Assembly (NCBI GenBank): GCA_951394045.1
Contig: OX595994.1
Coordinates: forward strand, 1,550,001 to 1,614,000
From: Nitzschia sp. DOCU1
Taxonomy: Eukaryota > Bacillariophyta > Bacillariophyceae > Bacillariales > Bacillariaceae
Length of the DNA stretch: 64,000 nt
Direction: 5' to 3'
A program made the position numbers and the translations under genes. Shown here one piece after another: positions 20,740-31,204 of the stretch. Each line of letters opens with the position of its first letter. The first letter of the stretch is position 1. The notes beneath the pieces are model-generated. The model ran no database searches. It was not told where the DNA came from and saw only the letters and a list, made by a program, of their open reading frames with translations.

Positions 20740-21396
20740 AGATTCTTCATATTGAAGCTTTATCCGCGTTCAGAAGCGTCCGGCATCGTTGGTGGCCGTC
20801 TGCACCGCTTGTAAAAGCAAAGGTTTTGCCCGAAACCCACTCAGAAATTTCGGACGACGCACGATGTCAATTTAAAAGCCCCCTCTGTTCAGCGTGGGTG
20901 CGAAAAGAATAGTGCAGGGAATTGTTGGTCGTTCCTTTCATAAGCTAATGTCATAGTGTCCGATTCCATAGAGGATCCTCCTTCATGATAGAGTTCAGAA
21001 AGCGTGAAGAAGTGTGTTTGCATCTTGTTACGGTGGGCGTTTGTGTTGTGGACTGGTGCGGCGCTCCAAAATGACACACCAACGTTGGTAGTCGAGCAGG
21101 CCACTTTACTTTGTTCTTTTCACGCAACGATCGGAATCGGAGGGAAGTTTCAACAGCTCTATGCCACACAATCTCGCCTGAAAGTTGTACGGTTTGAAAA
21201 TTTGGGTTTTGGGGAACCAGCCAATAGAAATGACAGATGCTCGTAATGAGACCGGCGAAGAGGTGCAGCCAAAAAAACCATTGGTTACCTCAATACATAT
21301 TCATAATCACAGTCTTTTCGAACTCGTATCGTTGTAGTTGCAATGAGTAGGTAGCTTGAGAGGCCACGTTTCCCGTTTTAGAATCAAGCCATTGGA
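20740..21396. other. Intergenic, nothing recognised
   Basis: Short open frames on both strands, none with protein-like composition or plausible splicing that I could find. Confidence 0.5.
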
Positions 21397-21638
21397 ATGA
21401 ATCTGACCCGTGTCCTTCCCCGATGGTGTATAGAAAGCAGGTCGCAAAACAACAAACGTGCTCCACCCAAAAAGATCAATCCAAGGAGCGATGGTTATAA
21501 ATGTAAAAAGGTAATCAAGACCGCACCATCTCAACCAACTGCCTACCAAAACCGACCGCCTCTAACACCTCCTCCACTTTCTGAATGGTTGCTTGCCTGC
21601 AGTGCAACGTGCCGTTGAAGGGTCACAAGTGTCCGTAA
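21397..21638 (+). CDS. Possible zinc-knuckle protein, exons split by a 92-nt intron
   Basis: ATG at 21397 opens a basic frame that reaches GYKCKK at 21510, followed by GTAATC. A polypyrimidine-containing acceptor (CTTGCCTGCAG) ends at 21602, and the next exon reads CNVPLKGHKCP. The join restores C-x2-C-x7-H-x-C (YKCKKCNVPLKGHKC), a compact zinc-knuckle-like motif of the 'KGHxCP' kind that I associate with stramenopile proteins. A stop follows directly (21636-21638) for a 49-aa product, but CC|GTAAAG could also be a donor leading to more exons. The region to 22444 has further coding-like frames. Splitting of the motif exactly at an intron is the main support. Confidence 0.33.
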
Positions 21639-22949
21639 AGATTGAATATCGGTACGTTAAGATTGACCCTGGAGTCGAGAAAAATGATTGTGGGGTGCAG
21701 TGCTCGGGTAGGTGGATAGCCGACTGATTGTCGATTATGTATGATTATCCTTCGTTCCTAACGCTTTGGGAACCATTGTGTTGCTCACCCACGTTCATAT
21801 TGGCCAGAAGAGGACTTTTCAACTCAAGGTCAGCTCAAAGAACATGTCAAGGTATTGATTCCTCGTGAGTAGCTCCAGAACGAGGCAAGATTGCCGACTC
21901 TGGTTGTCCGTATGCTGGTTCCAAAAAGATGCCGTTGGATACCAAAAATGATACACGGATAATTTCATCGGACACTTCGTCCCGACGTGAGGATTTCTTC
22001 TCAAATAGTCTTAACACTGTCATAAATAGTGATCTGATATCATTGTTAAAGTTAAAGCATTCAGGCTCGCAATTCACGGCGTTCCAGAAATTGTGGTCAC
22101 AAGGCTGCGATGTGTGGTCATCGTCGCAGATCGCTCCTAAGATACACATTTCGAAAATCGGGTACGTTACCTATGATGTATGATAGATACATCATCCCTT
22201 TTGTCTCGTTCCCAAGACGGAAAAGGCGAAGCCTCCACCATCAAAAGGCGACGACGACGGTCGTGCAAGATCATACGATACAACTTCGTGGGAACCCCCA
22301 GCGAACTTCTCAACTTCCGCCTCCGAAATGACCGGCCATTTTGTACCGGGTATGGCATCGACGCGCTGGTTGAAGTGTCAATGGCGAATACTCTCGGAAA
22401 TTCCATCCACTCCTCAGCATCTCGGCCTCGCAACGGGGCATTGATTGGTTAGCCGTTCGAAATACGAATCCTCAGGATTCTGCGTCCAAGAGTGATGCGC
22501 CCAGCCAATCGGACGCGATGTCTTCGCCAGCTCACCATCCCCAACACGTTCCGTTCTGCTATTTGGTGATGGTATTAATTATTTCGACCATCGTCAGCAG
22601 CTGCAGTTCGGGATGGCGTGCTGGCAAAATGCAAAACACGCCTCCTTCTCCTATTTGGGATGGTCTCGTGAAACCAAAGCTGCCGATCACGGTCCACCAA
22701 CCATAAACATAAATTTGCATCCCTATTGGACAGCACAGTTTTACTACCACTAGTAGAGAACCGAAGCCCTTGAACCAAACGATACCCCCGCCGTGCGTTA
22801 GCCTCGAGAGCAACACATCTCTTCTTCTTCCAAAGCCATCCATATTTTCTGCTCTGGAATCGTAATCGTTCACATCCCTTGAACCTTTCGATTGCAGCGC
22901 TAACCCAACAAAGCAATTCAATTTAACATTACACTCATCATTGAACGTC
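21639..22949. other. Unresolved stretch with possible exons
   Basis: An open plus-strand block about 21905-22166 ends at a GTACGT donor-like site. A Pro-rich block about 22200-22444 (KAKPPPSKGDDDGRARSYD..., ending LGLATGH then TGA) has protein-like composition. They may be later exons of the zinc-knuckle gene, but I could not find joins that keep frame. 22445-22949 is the presumed promoter of the next gene. Confidence 0.3.
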
Positions 22950-24032
22950 ATGTGCAAAAGCGAAGAGGTCCCACCCCCAGCGGTACGTGCGGATTCCACC
23001 GTCTCTAGTCAGAGTAGCGATGATTACGATGGAGACTTGGTGAGTGGATCCTCGCGCTCTTCGCCTTTTTCTCTGAAGAGAGAGTTTAGGCATTTGGTTT
23101 CGGTCGACGAAAAGATGGGATCGCCCTCGAGTAACCTTCTGGCGTCCATTGTGTCTGGATGCATCGCGGGGGCACTCGTAACAGGGTTTGCAGTTTGGTT
23201 CCCATTTGCGCTGGCCCCTGTGGCTGCATCGAAAACCTACTTCTGGGCCTTTTACCAGTACGAAGATGGACTTTCTTATTTCGACAATACGGCGTGGACC
23301 TACGGCACCGACTATGGCTTGGCGGTTGTTATGGCGTTGCTATCTGCATCTATTCTGCGGTATTCGAGACCCAATGTTACGGATTCGCTTTGCAATCGAT
23401 CCGCGGGACTCTTGCTCGGGTATTGCATCTCTGTGATTGCGGGGGGATATTGCCACCAGTTTTACACGACGCTGGAGGATCGCAACTCGTGGTCCTTTCG
23501 AATGTTGTGGACCATTTGTGTAGGAACCGTCTCGGCGGCGTCTGGCTGCATGGGAAGCAGTGGTACCGAAGTCATTCGAAAGTTTCAACAGCAACCCAAT
23601 TGCAATCCAACGCTACTCCGGATTCCGCTGATCCCTGAGTCGTTTTGGTGGGCCTTTGGGACTCTGGTTACGGCCGTCTGCGCTTGGGGTGGCATGTCCT
23701 TTCAGCGACCTGCCTGCGACATTTTCATCGCGGGCATTACGCAATTCCCATCCACCTTTTATCTGATGGTCTTCTTTCTTACGGTCGAGCACCCCAAGGC
23801 GGAACTATCGGCACGCATCCTCGGAGTGATTGGTTTCATTCTTAATGCCCCTCTGTTGCCCATGTATCCCTTGTTGATTCAATACACAGACTGGTCCCTG
23901 GCGTCGGTCAATACGCTGTTGCATTGTTGGCTATGTGTTGCATGGTCGCTGCAAGGATATTCTTTGCGCCACATGATTCAAGTATTGGTGGCCACCCAAG
24001 ACGAGGAAGCGGCCCGGCTCAAAGCACGATGA
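22950..24032 (+). CDS. Multipass membrane protein of unknown function
   Basis: Single exon, 360 aa from the ATG at 22950 (MCKSEEVPPPAV). The first 60 residues are Ser-rich and probably cytosolic. At least seven hydrophobic segments follow: ASIVSGCIAGALVTGFAVWF, GLAVVMALLSASIL, SAGLLLGYCISVIAGGY, MLWTICVGTVSAASGCMG, WWAFGTLVTAVCAWGGM, FYLMVFFLTVE and LGVIGFILNAPLLPMYPLL, plus a last one near TLLHCWLCVAWSL. Conserved-looking features are the FYQYEDGLSYFD loop and the HQFYTT segment. It belongs to no family I recognise; a channel, carrier or lipid enzyme is possible. The gene is clearly coding by codon use and length. Confidence 0.78.
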   Translation: MCKSEEVPPPAVRADSTVSSQSSDDYDGDLVSGSSRSSPFSLKREFRHLVSVDEKMGSPSSNLLASIVSGCIAGALVTGFAVWFPFALAPVAASKTYFWAFYQYEDGLSYFDNTAWTYGTDYGLAVVMALLSASILRYSRPNVTDSLCNRSAGLLLGYCISVIAGGYCHQFYTTLEDRNSWSFRMLWTICVGTVSAASGCMGSSGTEVIRKFQQQPNCNPTLLRIPLIPESFWWAFGTLVTAVCAWGGMSFQRPACDIFIAGITQFPSTFYLMVFFLTVEHPKAELSARILGVIGFILNAPLLPMYPLLIQYTDWSLASVNTLLHCWLCVAWSLQGYSLRHMIQVLVATQDEEAARLKAR

Positions 24033-24626
24033 ATGCACAGTCAGCATCGTCCATTACTAAATGGTCGTCCAGGATTCTAGTATAGTCGACATTACCTCGC
24101 TATTTTCTCTCTCTCTACATGATGATGCATAATATTTATAATGTTACATTGAATTGCCAATCTCAAAAATGCTAGTAGTACAAACGTAGACTAGGGTATT
24201 TGACATAGGTTCTACTTATACTATATTTTCCCTTTTGTCTAGCTAGTATCGGCATTCTAGCCGATATCGTCTCCCAACACAACATAAAAATCACGCTCAT
24301 TTTTCCTTCGGTTCGGACCATCATTTGATTGACGTATGACAGGTATCCATCGGGGAGAATCAAAGGGTCGTTGACACTTCAATAGGAGATTCCTTGGCTG
24401 TGGTTGGATGCATTGTTGCGAGAAAGCCGCTGACGCGAGCCGAATTTGTGCCGACGAACTTTTCGGAGTTAGTCAAAGAAGTCGACTCGAATCAACGCGT
24501 GGAACATGTATAGTTTTGGATCTTTGGCAGCAGAGTGTCGATTGCATTCTCATGTCCATGGTTGTGATCCTGTTTGTATCATTGATCCTGCTTTCCTACT
24601 ATCTCAACGTTTCCCCCTTTCCAAAT
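24033..24626. other. Intergenic, promoter of the thioredoxin-domain gene
   Basis: The frame of the next gene stays open upstream to an ATG at 24408, but the signal peptide begins at 24627. Short CT and ATG-rich tracts near 24105-24130. No other gene. Confidence 0.5.
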
Positions 24627-25256
24627 ATGAGTTCGCTTCGGTCTTTCAATCGCCTTTGCATCCGCAGATCATTGGCGGTACTTCTTGGTTTGTGGTTGAC
24701 CTGCATTCAAGCCGAACTGGTCACACTTAATGACGACACGTTTGAACACCAAACCCAAGCTTCCACAGGCGCCACTACTGGAAGTTGGCTTTTGATGATG
24801 GGAACTGTAAATGGATGTACTTCCTGCTCGGAATTAAAACCACTTTTGGAAGAGCTGAGTGGAGACGAACAGCTTTACGAGAGCGGCATTGTCATTGGCG
24901 TGGTGGATGTCAATGAGTCTCCAAACACTGCAATTCGATTTGGAATCGAAACCATTCCGGCACTGTTATATCTACACAAGAAGCAACTGTATAGATTTCC
25001 TTCAGATGTCGAACGGACTGTGGAAAGTATGAAAGAGTTCGTCTTGGAGCACTACTCCAAGGTTGCAGCCGAGCCGATTCCGGCCCCACCTTCAGCCACG
25101 GATCACATTATGGATCTTTGGAAGAAGTTGCAGGGCAGCGGGATGTTATTCTACGCATTTGCTGCCATGGCACTCATGTTGCTGGGAACGATTGGTGTCC
25201 TAATCATGGCGCTAGTCAGCGGAGGATCCAAAAAGAAGACGGCCAAGAAAGACTAA
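24627..25256 (+). CDS. Membrane-anchored thioredoxin-domain protein (PDI/TMX-like)
   Basis: 209 aa from the ATG at 24627, chosen because it starts a clean signal peptide (LAVLLGLWLTCIQA|ELVTL). A frame-open ATG at 24408 would add 73 unlikely residues. Thioredoxin fold about 30-140 with active site C64-T-S-C67 (NGCTSCSEL), a central VVDVNESP strand and the cis-Pro region ETIPALLYLH, the layout of ER oxidoreductases that form or isomerise disulphides. One TM at about 171-196 (FYAFAAMALMLLGTIGVLIMALV), then a short basic tail (KKKTAKKD), giving type I topology with the active site in the lumen. The CTSC dipeptide differs from CGHC of PDI and resembles some TMX and plant membrane PDIs. Confidence 0.82.
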   Translation: MSSLRSFNRLCIRRSLAVLLGLWLTCIQAELVTLNDDTFEHQTQASTGATTGSWLLMMGTVNGCTSCSELKPLLEELSGDEQLYESGIVIGVVDVNESPNTAIRFGIETIPALLYLHKKQLYRFPSDVERTVESMKEFVLEHYSKVAAEPIPAPPSATDHIMDLWKKLQGSGMLFYAFAAMALMLLGTIGVLIMALVSGGSKKKTAKKD

Positions 25257-25654
25257 GGACGATCCGATGAGGGCGACCTGGGCCTATTGTGGTCGTCAAA
25301 GCATTTTGAGTTCGTCAGGAACCCAGATTGCTTGTCGTCGCAAATATTAGATTTAGATTACATTTGCATATCAGTTGTCATGGTTTGTGTGGACCCACGG
25401 CATCGCGGCAAGATGGTACTAGCTATTGCTACTCTAGAGTAGCCTGAAATGGTTACTAACGAGTTCTAGTCACATGAAATTAAAAGAATAGTGTGTGATA
25501 CTGTGGGAGTGATGTGTGGTGTGGAGATACTGTGAATAAATGACAAAGAGTGGGCGAGGGAGATGTGTGACCATGACTTCTGCTGAACAAATGTAGAATT
25601 CCATGTGAGAACTTGCAACCGTTTCAATGACTACCGGTACCGCATGTGATTTTT
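25257..25654. other. Intergenic between convergent genes
   Basis: 3' flanks of the thioredoxin-domain and Q/P-rich genes. Nothing else seen. Confidence 0.6.
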
Positions 25655-27007
25655 TTAATATTGAGGATACCCCGGATATTGTTGTTGTGGGGGCGGCTGT
25701 TGGTACTGCGGTCGGGGAGGCTGCGCAAAGGATGGAGCAGATCCATAACTCGCCACAGTAGCCGCAGGACTCATCATGCTATTAGGTGGTGGCGAGGCAA
25801 AACCAGGATATTGGGGTTGCTGCTGCTGCTGCTGGGCGGGTGGCTGTCCATACCCCTGGGCGGGCGGAGTTGTTTGATAGGCAAACTGGTTTGGCTGGGA
25901 TGGTTGCGAGGGAGGAGTCGGCTGAGCATATCCTCCGTATGGATCAGATTGCTGCGGAGGCGGCTGAGCATAGGCAGTGTGTTGCTCCCAAGGTTGCTGC
26001 TGAGGCGGCTGACCATATCCTCCGAATGGATCAGATTGCTGCGGAGGCGGCTGGGCAAAAGCATTTTGTTGCTCATAAGATTGCTGCGGAGGCGGCTGAG
26101 CAAAAGCATTTTGTTGCTCGTAAGAAGGCTGGCCGTACGGATTCGGTTGTTGTTGAGGGGGAGGCTGGCCGTATGGATTTAATTGCTGCTGGGGAGGAGG
26201 AGGTCCGAGCGCGTAGTTACTGTACGGCTGCTGTCCGTAAGCAGGAGGAGGCGGCGGCGGGAACTGACCACTGTTCAATGCCGTATCCAAGGTGATGTTT
26301 GACACAAAGCTTGACGCAAATTGCGCTGGTGGGGCGGGATCATCCAACAAGTTAATCAAGTTACCCTCGTCGCGATTCATGACCGCTGGAGCAGATTGGA
26401 TCGATGGAGCTGCATTGGCTTCCCGTTCTCTCAAATCCCGAATGCTTGCCAACTTGGCCGCCGCAATCGCCTTTCGTTCTTCTGGAGTACAGTATGGATC
26501 GTCGTCAGGATCCACATTTCGGCCCCGTCCTCCTCCCCCACCTCCTCCCTTCATAGGACGTGTAATCATCTGAGGAGTCCCCAGTTGAAAAATCTTGGAA
26601 AAGGCAAAGTAGGAAATCCCATTCAATCTCAAATCGAATGGATGTACCGAGGGAACATCCCGATTGGCAGGCTGCGTGATCAAATGACACCGCAGCGGAG
26701 TTGAAAAGTTGGGTACTCGCAGCTGAAAGTGGTGTTGAAAGACTTGATCAGTCGTCCAACCATTTAGTCCCGATTCCGAATAGTGAACGTCTTTGCCGTC
26801 TGCCAAAACTTGACGCTTGCCAGTGTTGAGACTCCAAATGAAAATAATTTCGTGTTCACTGCCACGGCAATGAGCCCCCGTCAAACCTTGAGCCAGCGCC
26901 TCATTGTTCGCAATGCCAAATTTAAAGGAGACGCGCTTTTTGGAGAATCCAAATGTTTTGGAAGTGTTTTTCACACTATAATCCACTTGGTACGGAGCAA
27001 AAGACAT
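25655..27007 (-). CDS. Protein with N-terminal beta-rich domain and Q/P/Y-rich prion-like tail
   Basis: 450 aa from the ATG at 27007 ([10 protein letters not shown]). Residues 1-150 look like a folded beta-rich domain ([59 protein letters not shown]). The GKR...DGKxVH pattern reminds me of FAIM-type beta-sandwiches, but I cannot confirm it. A Gly run (GGGGGGG) and a [30 protein letters not shown] helix follow. From about 260 onward the chain is repeats of [12 protein letters not shown] and [10 protein letters not shown], rich in Gln, Pro, Tyr and Asn, with low-complexity prion-like character and several NPYG/DPFGGYG units that recall endocytic adaptor tails. Likely cytosolic and condensate- or adaptor-like; function unknown. 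Confidence 0.75.
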   Translation of the reverse strand: MSFAPYQVDYSVKNTSKTFGFSKKRVSFKFGIANNEALAQGLTGAHCRGSEHEIIFIWSLNTGKRQVLADGKDVHYSESGLNGWTTDQVFQHHFQLRVPNFSTPLRCHLITQPANRDVPSVHPFDLRLNGISYFAFSKIFQLGTPQMITRPMKGGGGGGGRGRNVDPDDDPYCTPEERKAIAAAKLASIRDLREREANAAPSIQSAPAVMNRDEGNLINLLDDPAPPAQFASSFVSNITLDTALNSGQFPPPPPPAYGQQPYSNYALGPPPPQQQLNPYGQPPPQQQPNPYGQPSYEQQNAFAQPPPQQSYEQQNAFAQPPPQQSDPFGGYGQPPQQQPWEQHTAYAQPPPQQSDPYGGYAQPTPPSQPSQPNQFAYQTTPPAQGYGQPPAQQQQQQPQYPGFASPPPNSMMSPAATVASYGSAPSFAQPPRPQYQQPPPQQQYPGYPQY

Positions 27008-27707
27008 GATGATGTATAATCCGATTGTTTGAAAGGACACAATAACAAACGGTGGATTCAAGCGTTCCGTCTACCTGCTTTACTTAGTACCAGGTAGCGA
27101 GGTGATGAACTGCGATGGGTCGTATGAAATGCCGTCTTGCTCAACGGATAAATATTGGATTCTCACACGTAAGTAAGCTAGCCGATCGATGATTCGTCCA
27201 CAATGACGACTAGCAATGAAACGTAGTGGATACTTCTCTTTTGCGTTTAAAAAAAGAAATGTAGTACCTCAAAGGGGCATGGATATGCGAATAATAACAG
27301 TGTGTGGACCCGCCGATGGCACGAGGGTCATTGTCATTCCTAGGTTTCCGCTTGCTGCCAGTGCGACGCAAAATTTCGAATGGCACCCGTGGAATTCGAC
27401 GCGCCGGCCGATCGGGTGAACAATCGTACCTGGTACGTTTTTGTCGTGTGAAGACGAGCGAAGCCCGTCGTATTTGGAAAACAGGGACAAAGAAAAGGGG
27501 GACATAGCTACCCCTTCTCAAAATCCACGTCATCGTTCGATTCTTGGCGGGAGTGGTGTCGATGGTGGGGCGCACCTTTGCGGAGGCCCGACGAATGCAA
27601 TCGATAGGGACAAGCATGTTAGCTACCCACACAATGAATTGCCTCTCATCGCCATCGTCCCGACGCCACTTGCTTACTTTGATCCAATATAGTAGTATTC
27701 CATCATT
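27008..27707. other. Divergent promoter region
   Basis: Between the Q/P-rich gene (minus) and the next gene (plus). A long minus-strand open frame (27926-27210) crosses it but has no protein-like composition and overlaps the next gene antisense, so I take it as chance. Confidence 0.5.
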
Positions 27708-28355
27708 ATGGCATCTCCCGTAAAGCCTCCCATTTCCATTGGCATTCAGCCACAAATTGCTTTTTATAGTGTCATTTTGGGCGGCGCGTGCGCATTGGCG
27801 GCCTACACGGAAAAGTATCGACGAAATCAAGATGAGATTGACGGTCGTCTCAAGGAACAATACTTTGCCAATATGCAAGAACAGCGTGCTAAAACTCCTC
27901 AAATTACACAAGCCGTTCGGGGACAAGATATGCGATTGGATGATGCCATGAACAAGTGGGTGTGGGGAGGCAAGGCTGCTATTGGCACTACTAGTACAGG
28001 GGGAGTAGGAAACGGCGGCGGTGGAAAATCCAATGCGTCTTTAGCAGCAGCAGGAGCCACAACCTCATCGGACGCTGAAGATACTTCGTCATCGTCAGAT
28101 GATGAAGAGTGGGACAGCAGCAGTAGTAGTAGTGACGAAGAACCCGCCGAAGATGCACTCTTATCCAAAAAGGAGCGACGAAAACGACGAAAGGAACGAA
28201 AGCGCAAGCGAACAGAACGACGACTGAAGCGATTAGAAGAAAAAAAGAAATTGGAAGCAGAACGACAAAAGCTAGTGATGCAATCGGTGGCAGCAGGTGC
28301 TGTTGTGGGAGCAGTAGCCGTGGCAGCGTCCATGTTTCTGAGTTCGCGAAAATAA
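27708..28355 (+). CDS. Small protein with two hydrophobic ends and a charged middle
   Basis: Single exon, 215 aa. An N-terminal TM-like segment (IAFYSVILGGACALAAYTEKYR, about 17-38) is followed by a helical region, a Gly/Ser/Ala linker, an acidic Ser/Asp run (SSSSDDEEWDSSSSSSDEE), a strongly basic helix (KKERRKRRKERKRKRTERRLKRLEEKKK) and a C-terminal hydrophobic segment (AAGAVVGAVAVAASMFL) ending SSRK, which looks like a tail anchor. It might be a mitochondrial or ER outer-membrane protein. No family recognised. The Ser/Asp run offers casein-kinase-2-type sites. Confidence 0.65.
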   Translation: MASPVKPPISIGIQPQIAFYSVILGGACALAAYTEKYRRNQDEIDGRLKEQYFANMQEQRAKTPQITQAVRGQDMRLDDAMNKWVWGGKAAIGTTSTGGVGNGGGGKSNASLAAAGATTSSDAEDTSSSSDDEEWDSSSSSSDEEPAEDALLSKKERRKRRKERKRKRTERRLKRLEEKKKLEAERQKLVMQSVAAGAVVGAVAVAASMFLSSRK

Positions 28356-28552
28356 GAGGATTTGAATCGTTTACAAGTACTGTCAACTTCGGGTAGATGG
28401 GCGTTGCTGGTCCCATTCCGTTTGTAGCGACTCCACAGTAGACTACTTCAAAGCACATAAAGCCCCAGTGACAGTACATACTCGTAAAACTAGCTAGCTA
28501 ATTTTCTCAACAAAACTATTGACACAACAACAACAACAAGTTGCATTTACAA

Positions 28553-30319
28553 TCACAGATTGCCCTTGCTAATCTTGTCCATTTTCTTTTGCAAAATCTC
28601 TCCGGCTTTGGCACGTTGTTCGACACAAAGCCCAACACTTTCAAAGTACTCGAGGACTTCATCTTCCGTTGGCCGTAGTGGGCCTTCTTCCAACATGACA
28701 AGCTCAAACTCCTTGAGAGCGTCCATTTCCACTTTGAGTGTTTCCATAATAATATCCACGTGCTTCTTGTGAGCTTCCAACAAGGCTTGGGCAATACGGG
28801 TGTGTTCCGGCAGCACAATGGTCACTATAGGTTGACCTTCTGCCGCCTCCGTGCCACCATTGGCATTGTCATCGGCTATTGCTGCTGATTCATCACCAGA
28901 TTCCTTGTTGAGAATATCATCCAAGTCTTGGGATAATATATTCTCACTGCTCTGCGTTTGTGCTCTTGCAAAATGTTCTTGGAGTACACTAGATCGTCGA
29001 CTACCACCAGCACGGGATTTAGCATATTCTCGAAGTGCATCGGCACTGGCAATGACGGGCAAATCCGACTCGTTGGTGTCGTTGGTATCAAACGAGGTAT
29101 TGGTGGCAGGGATGGCAGGTGTGTCGTCCTCTGCCGCCACGCCATTGGAATTCAACGCGTTTGCATGGTTGTCATTTTCTTCGGTTTTGCGTTGAATTTT
29201 AGGTGGGGATGACACGGCTGCTGTTGCTGTGGCAGTAACTCCCGCAAAGGGAACTCGAACTGGTGGTCCCAAGCCCCCGGCCCCACCCTTTCGAGATCCA
29301 CCACCTCCACCAGAATCTGCCGAATTACTCCTACCATACGTTGCCACACCAATCGTTTTGGGAATTGTATTGCTGCTAGCCGTACTCGCCGCATACGCCG
29401 GACGACTACTCGCTGCAGCAGCAGCACTACTGCCTCGAGGTGTAGTCGAACTCTTGAGTTGATGTCCGGCTCGTTGACTGGTATGAGATCGATTACTCGT
29501 CACACTGACATCATCTCCCACAGCTTCTCCAGCTTGAATTCGCTGCAACAATTTTTGAATGCGAACATCTCGTACCAAATCCGCATTTCCTACCAACGTA
29601 TCAAAGACATCTGGTTGTACTTGATTGATCACTTCTAGTCCCTTTTTGGCTTGTTGCCGTACTTGCGGTGCTGGATCTCTCAAGGCCTTGGTCAATGCCG
29701 AACCGACCTGTTCCCAAATTTGCGTCGACAAATATCCTTCTTCCGTCCATTCTCTTAAGGCTACTCCCAAATACATGGCACAAGCTTCTCGTACTGTCCG
29801 TGATTTATCAGACTTTAAACGATCCAACCATATTGGCATGGCCATTTTGCATGGCACGACGCCTAGTGCTTCGACTACCATATCTTGGACGGTGGTTCGT
29901 ATCACGGCCACAGTTTGAGCGTGTAGTCCTAATATTGTCGGCATGAGATCTTTTAATAGATAACGAGCATCCATTTGACATTTTCCAAAAAGTTCGGCAC
30001 ACGATTCACACGTTCGTAGTACGACGGTCGATCGAGGATCCTTCAAGAGTTCCGCCAAGGGCCATGCCAAATGCCGGAGTGTGGGAGGCGAATTATACCA
30101 GGCTTCTTCTCCCAAATAATCGGATCCAGTAGGAATGGTAGCTACTAAACTTGCCAGAGCTTGTGTTCGTCGTTTCCAATCTTCTTGAGAAGTCTTTTCA
30201 ATGACCGTGGCCAAATCATGAATGGGACCATCGGAAAGTTGTTTGCCATAGGGCGAGCCGCGAATGTGACTGGTAGGCGACTTTGTGTACTGCATGGCTC
30301 TTGTATGGCTGGATAACAA
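28553..30319 (-). CDS. CLASP-like TOG/HEAT-repeat protein
   Basis: Single exon, 588 aa (a second Met at 30295 is also possible). Residues about 30-270 form one HEAT/TOG array of the CLASP_N type: DWKRRTQALASLVA, LAELLKDPRSTVVLRTCESCAEL, LKDLMPTILGLHAQTVAVIRTTVQ, LKSDKSRTVREACAMYLGVAL and LRDPAPQVRQQAKKGLEVI, each a helix pair with the conserved Arg/Val positions. TOG domains bind tubulin, and CLASPs stabilise microtubule plus ends and spindles. A long Ser/Ala/Gly linker and a C-terminal helical segment (HTRIAQALLEAHKKHVDIIMETLKVEM) follow. Only one TOG is present, so it is shorter than animal CLASPs (several TOGs). Confidence 0.78.
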   Translation of the reverse strand: MLSSHTRAMQYTKSPTSHIRGSPYGKQLSDGPIHDLATVIEKTSQEDWKRRTQALASLVATIPTGSDYLGEEAWYNSPPTLRHLAWPLAELLKDPRSTVVLRTCESCAELFGKCQMDARYLLKDLMPTILGLHAQTVAVIRTTVQDMVVEALGVVPCKMAMPIWLDRLKSDKSRTVREACAMYLGVALREWTEEGYLSTQIWEQVGSALTKALRDPAPQVRQQAKKGLEVINQVQPDVFDTLVGNADLVRDVRIQKLLQRIQAGEAVGDDVSVTSNRSHTSQRAGHQLKSSTTPRGSSAAAAASSRPAYAASTASSNTIPKTIGVATYGRSNSADSGGGGGSRKGGAGGLGPPVRVPFAGVTATATAAVSSPPKIQRKTEENDNHANALNSNGVAAEDDTPAIPATNTSFDTNDTNESDLPVIASADALREYAKSRAGGSRRSSVLQEHFARAQTQSSENILSQDLDDILNKESGDESAAIADDNANGGTEAAEGQPIVTIVLPEHTRIAQALLEAHKKHVDIIMETLKVEMDALKEFELVMLEEGPLRPTEDEVLEYFESVGLCVEQRAKAGEILQKKMDKISKGNL

Positions 30320-31204
30320 TAGTCCTCGACTTTAGTGATTGCTGCGTTTGTCTCAGATTTGTTATTATATGGCAACCAGAAAGTCCTGGTCGGAACGGGG
30401 GGCGAAATTTCAAAATTGAAAAATGGCGCGGAAACCTCTTGATCCACAAAATAGTAACAATGAGCAAACGCAAGGACGACGACCCAGATCTTATCCCACA
30501 GCAATAACAACAGCTTTGGAGACAAGAATCAAACGGGTGTAATTGACACTAGTTGTTGTTCTTGTGTAAATGTAGAGTGAAGAATCGTCGACAGCTATGT
30601 ACTTGATGCGATATAGCGGATGGCTCGATGCCCATCGTCGCCGCGAGTGCCTTTTTCACTTGTGACATGCGTGCGTTGTGCGTGTGAGGAGAGGGTCATG
30701 CGTTGTGTGTGACGACAGCACATGCTTTTCGGCCTTGCGGGTGAGATGGCACGACGGGTGCGCGCACGGCGGGCCGAAAATGGATCTCGTTCGAAAACTC
30801 GGCCAGAGCAACAACCCAAACGAGGAGAACTATCGGGAAGCACAATGACACTTCCTAGTAGTCGCAGTGGTTGTGGTATTATATGATAGCTTCTCCTCAG
30901 TCACCGCCCCCTACGCATTGTAAACGCGCAAGTACGATATAGTCGAGCGGAGGAAAGCTACGAGGTAGCCAGACAAACCTACAATGAAAGCAAGATAGAA
31001 GTAATCAATCAAAATTAAGTAACACAGCACATGATTCATTCATTTAGTATAGTCTACCGTCTTCTCTATTCGTACATACACAATAAGATGGAATGGAATG
31101 AGGATGATAATATATGTGAAATGAGTGGAGCTGAGTGTCGTGGTGTAATGACTGACTTGAATGCTAGAGGATGTGTTTGTTCGTCGTCTCTCTTTCATGC
31201 ATCA
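30320..31204. other. Intergenic, nothing recognised
   Basis: Contains the promoter of the CLASP-like gene and the 3' flank of the next minus-strand gene. No gene or repeat of note. Confidence 0.55.

Noticed and set aside
27210..27926. 238-codon minus-strand open frame
   Set aside because: Crosses the intergenic gap into the antisense of the next gene and lacks protein-like composition.
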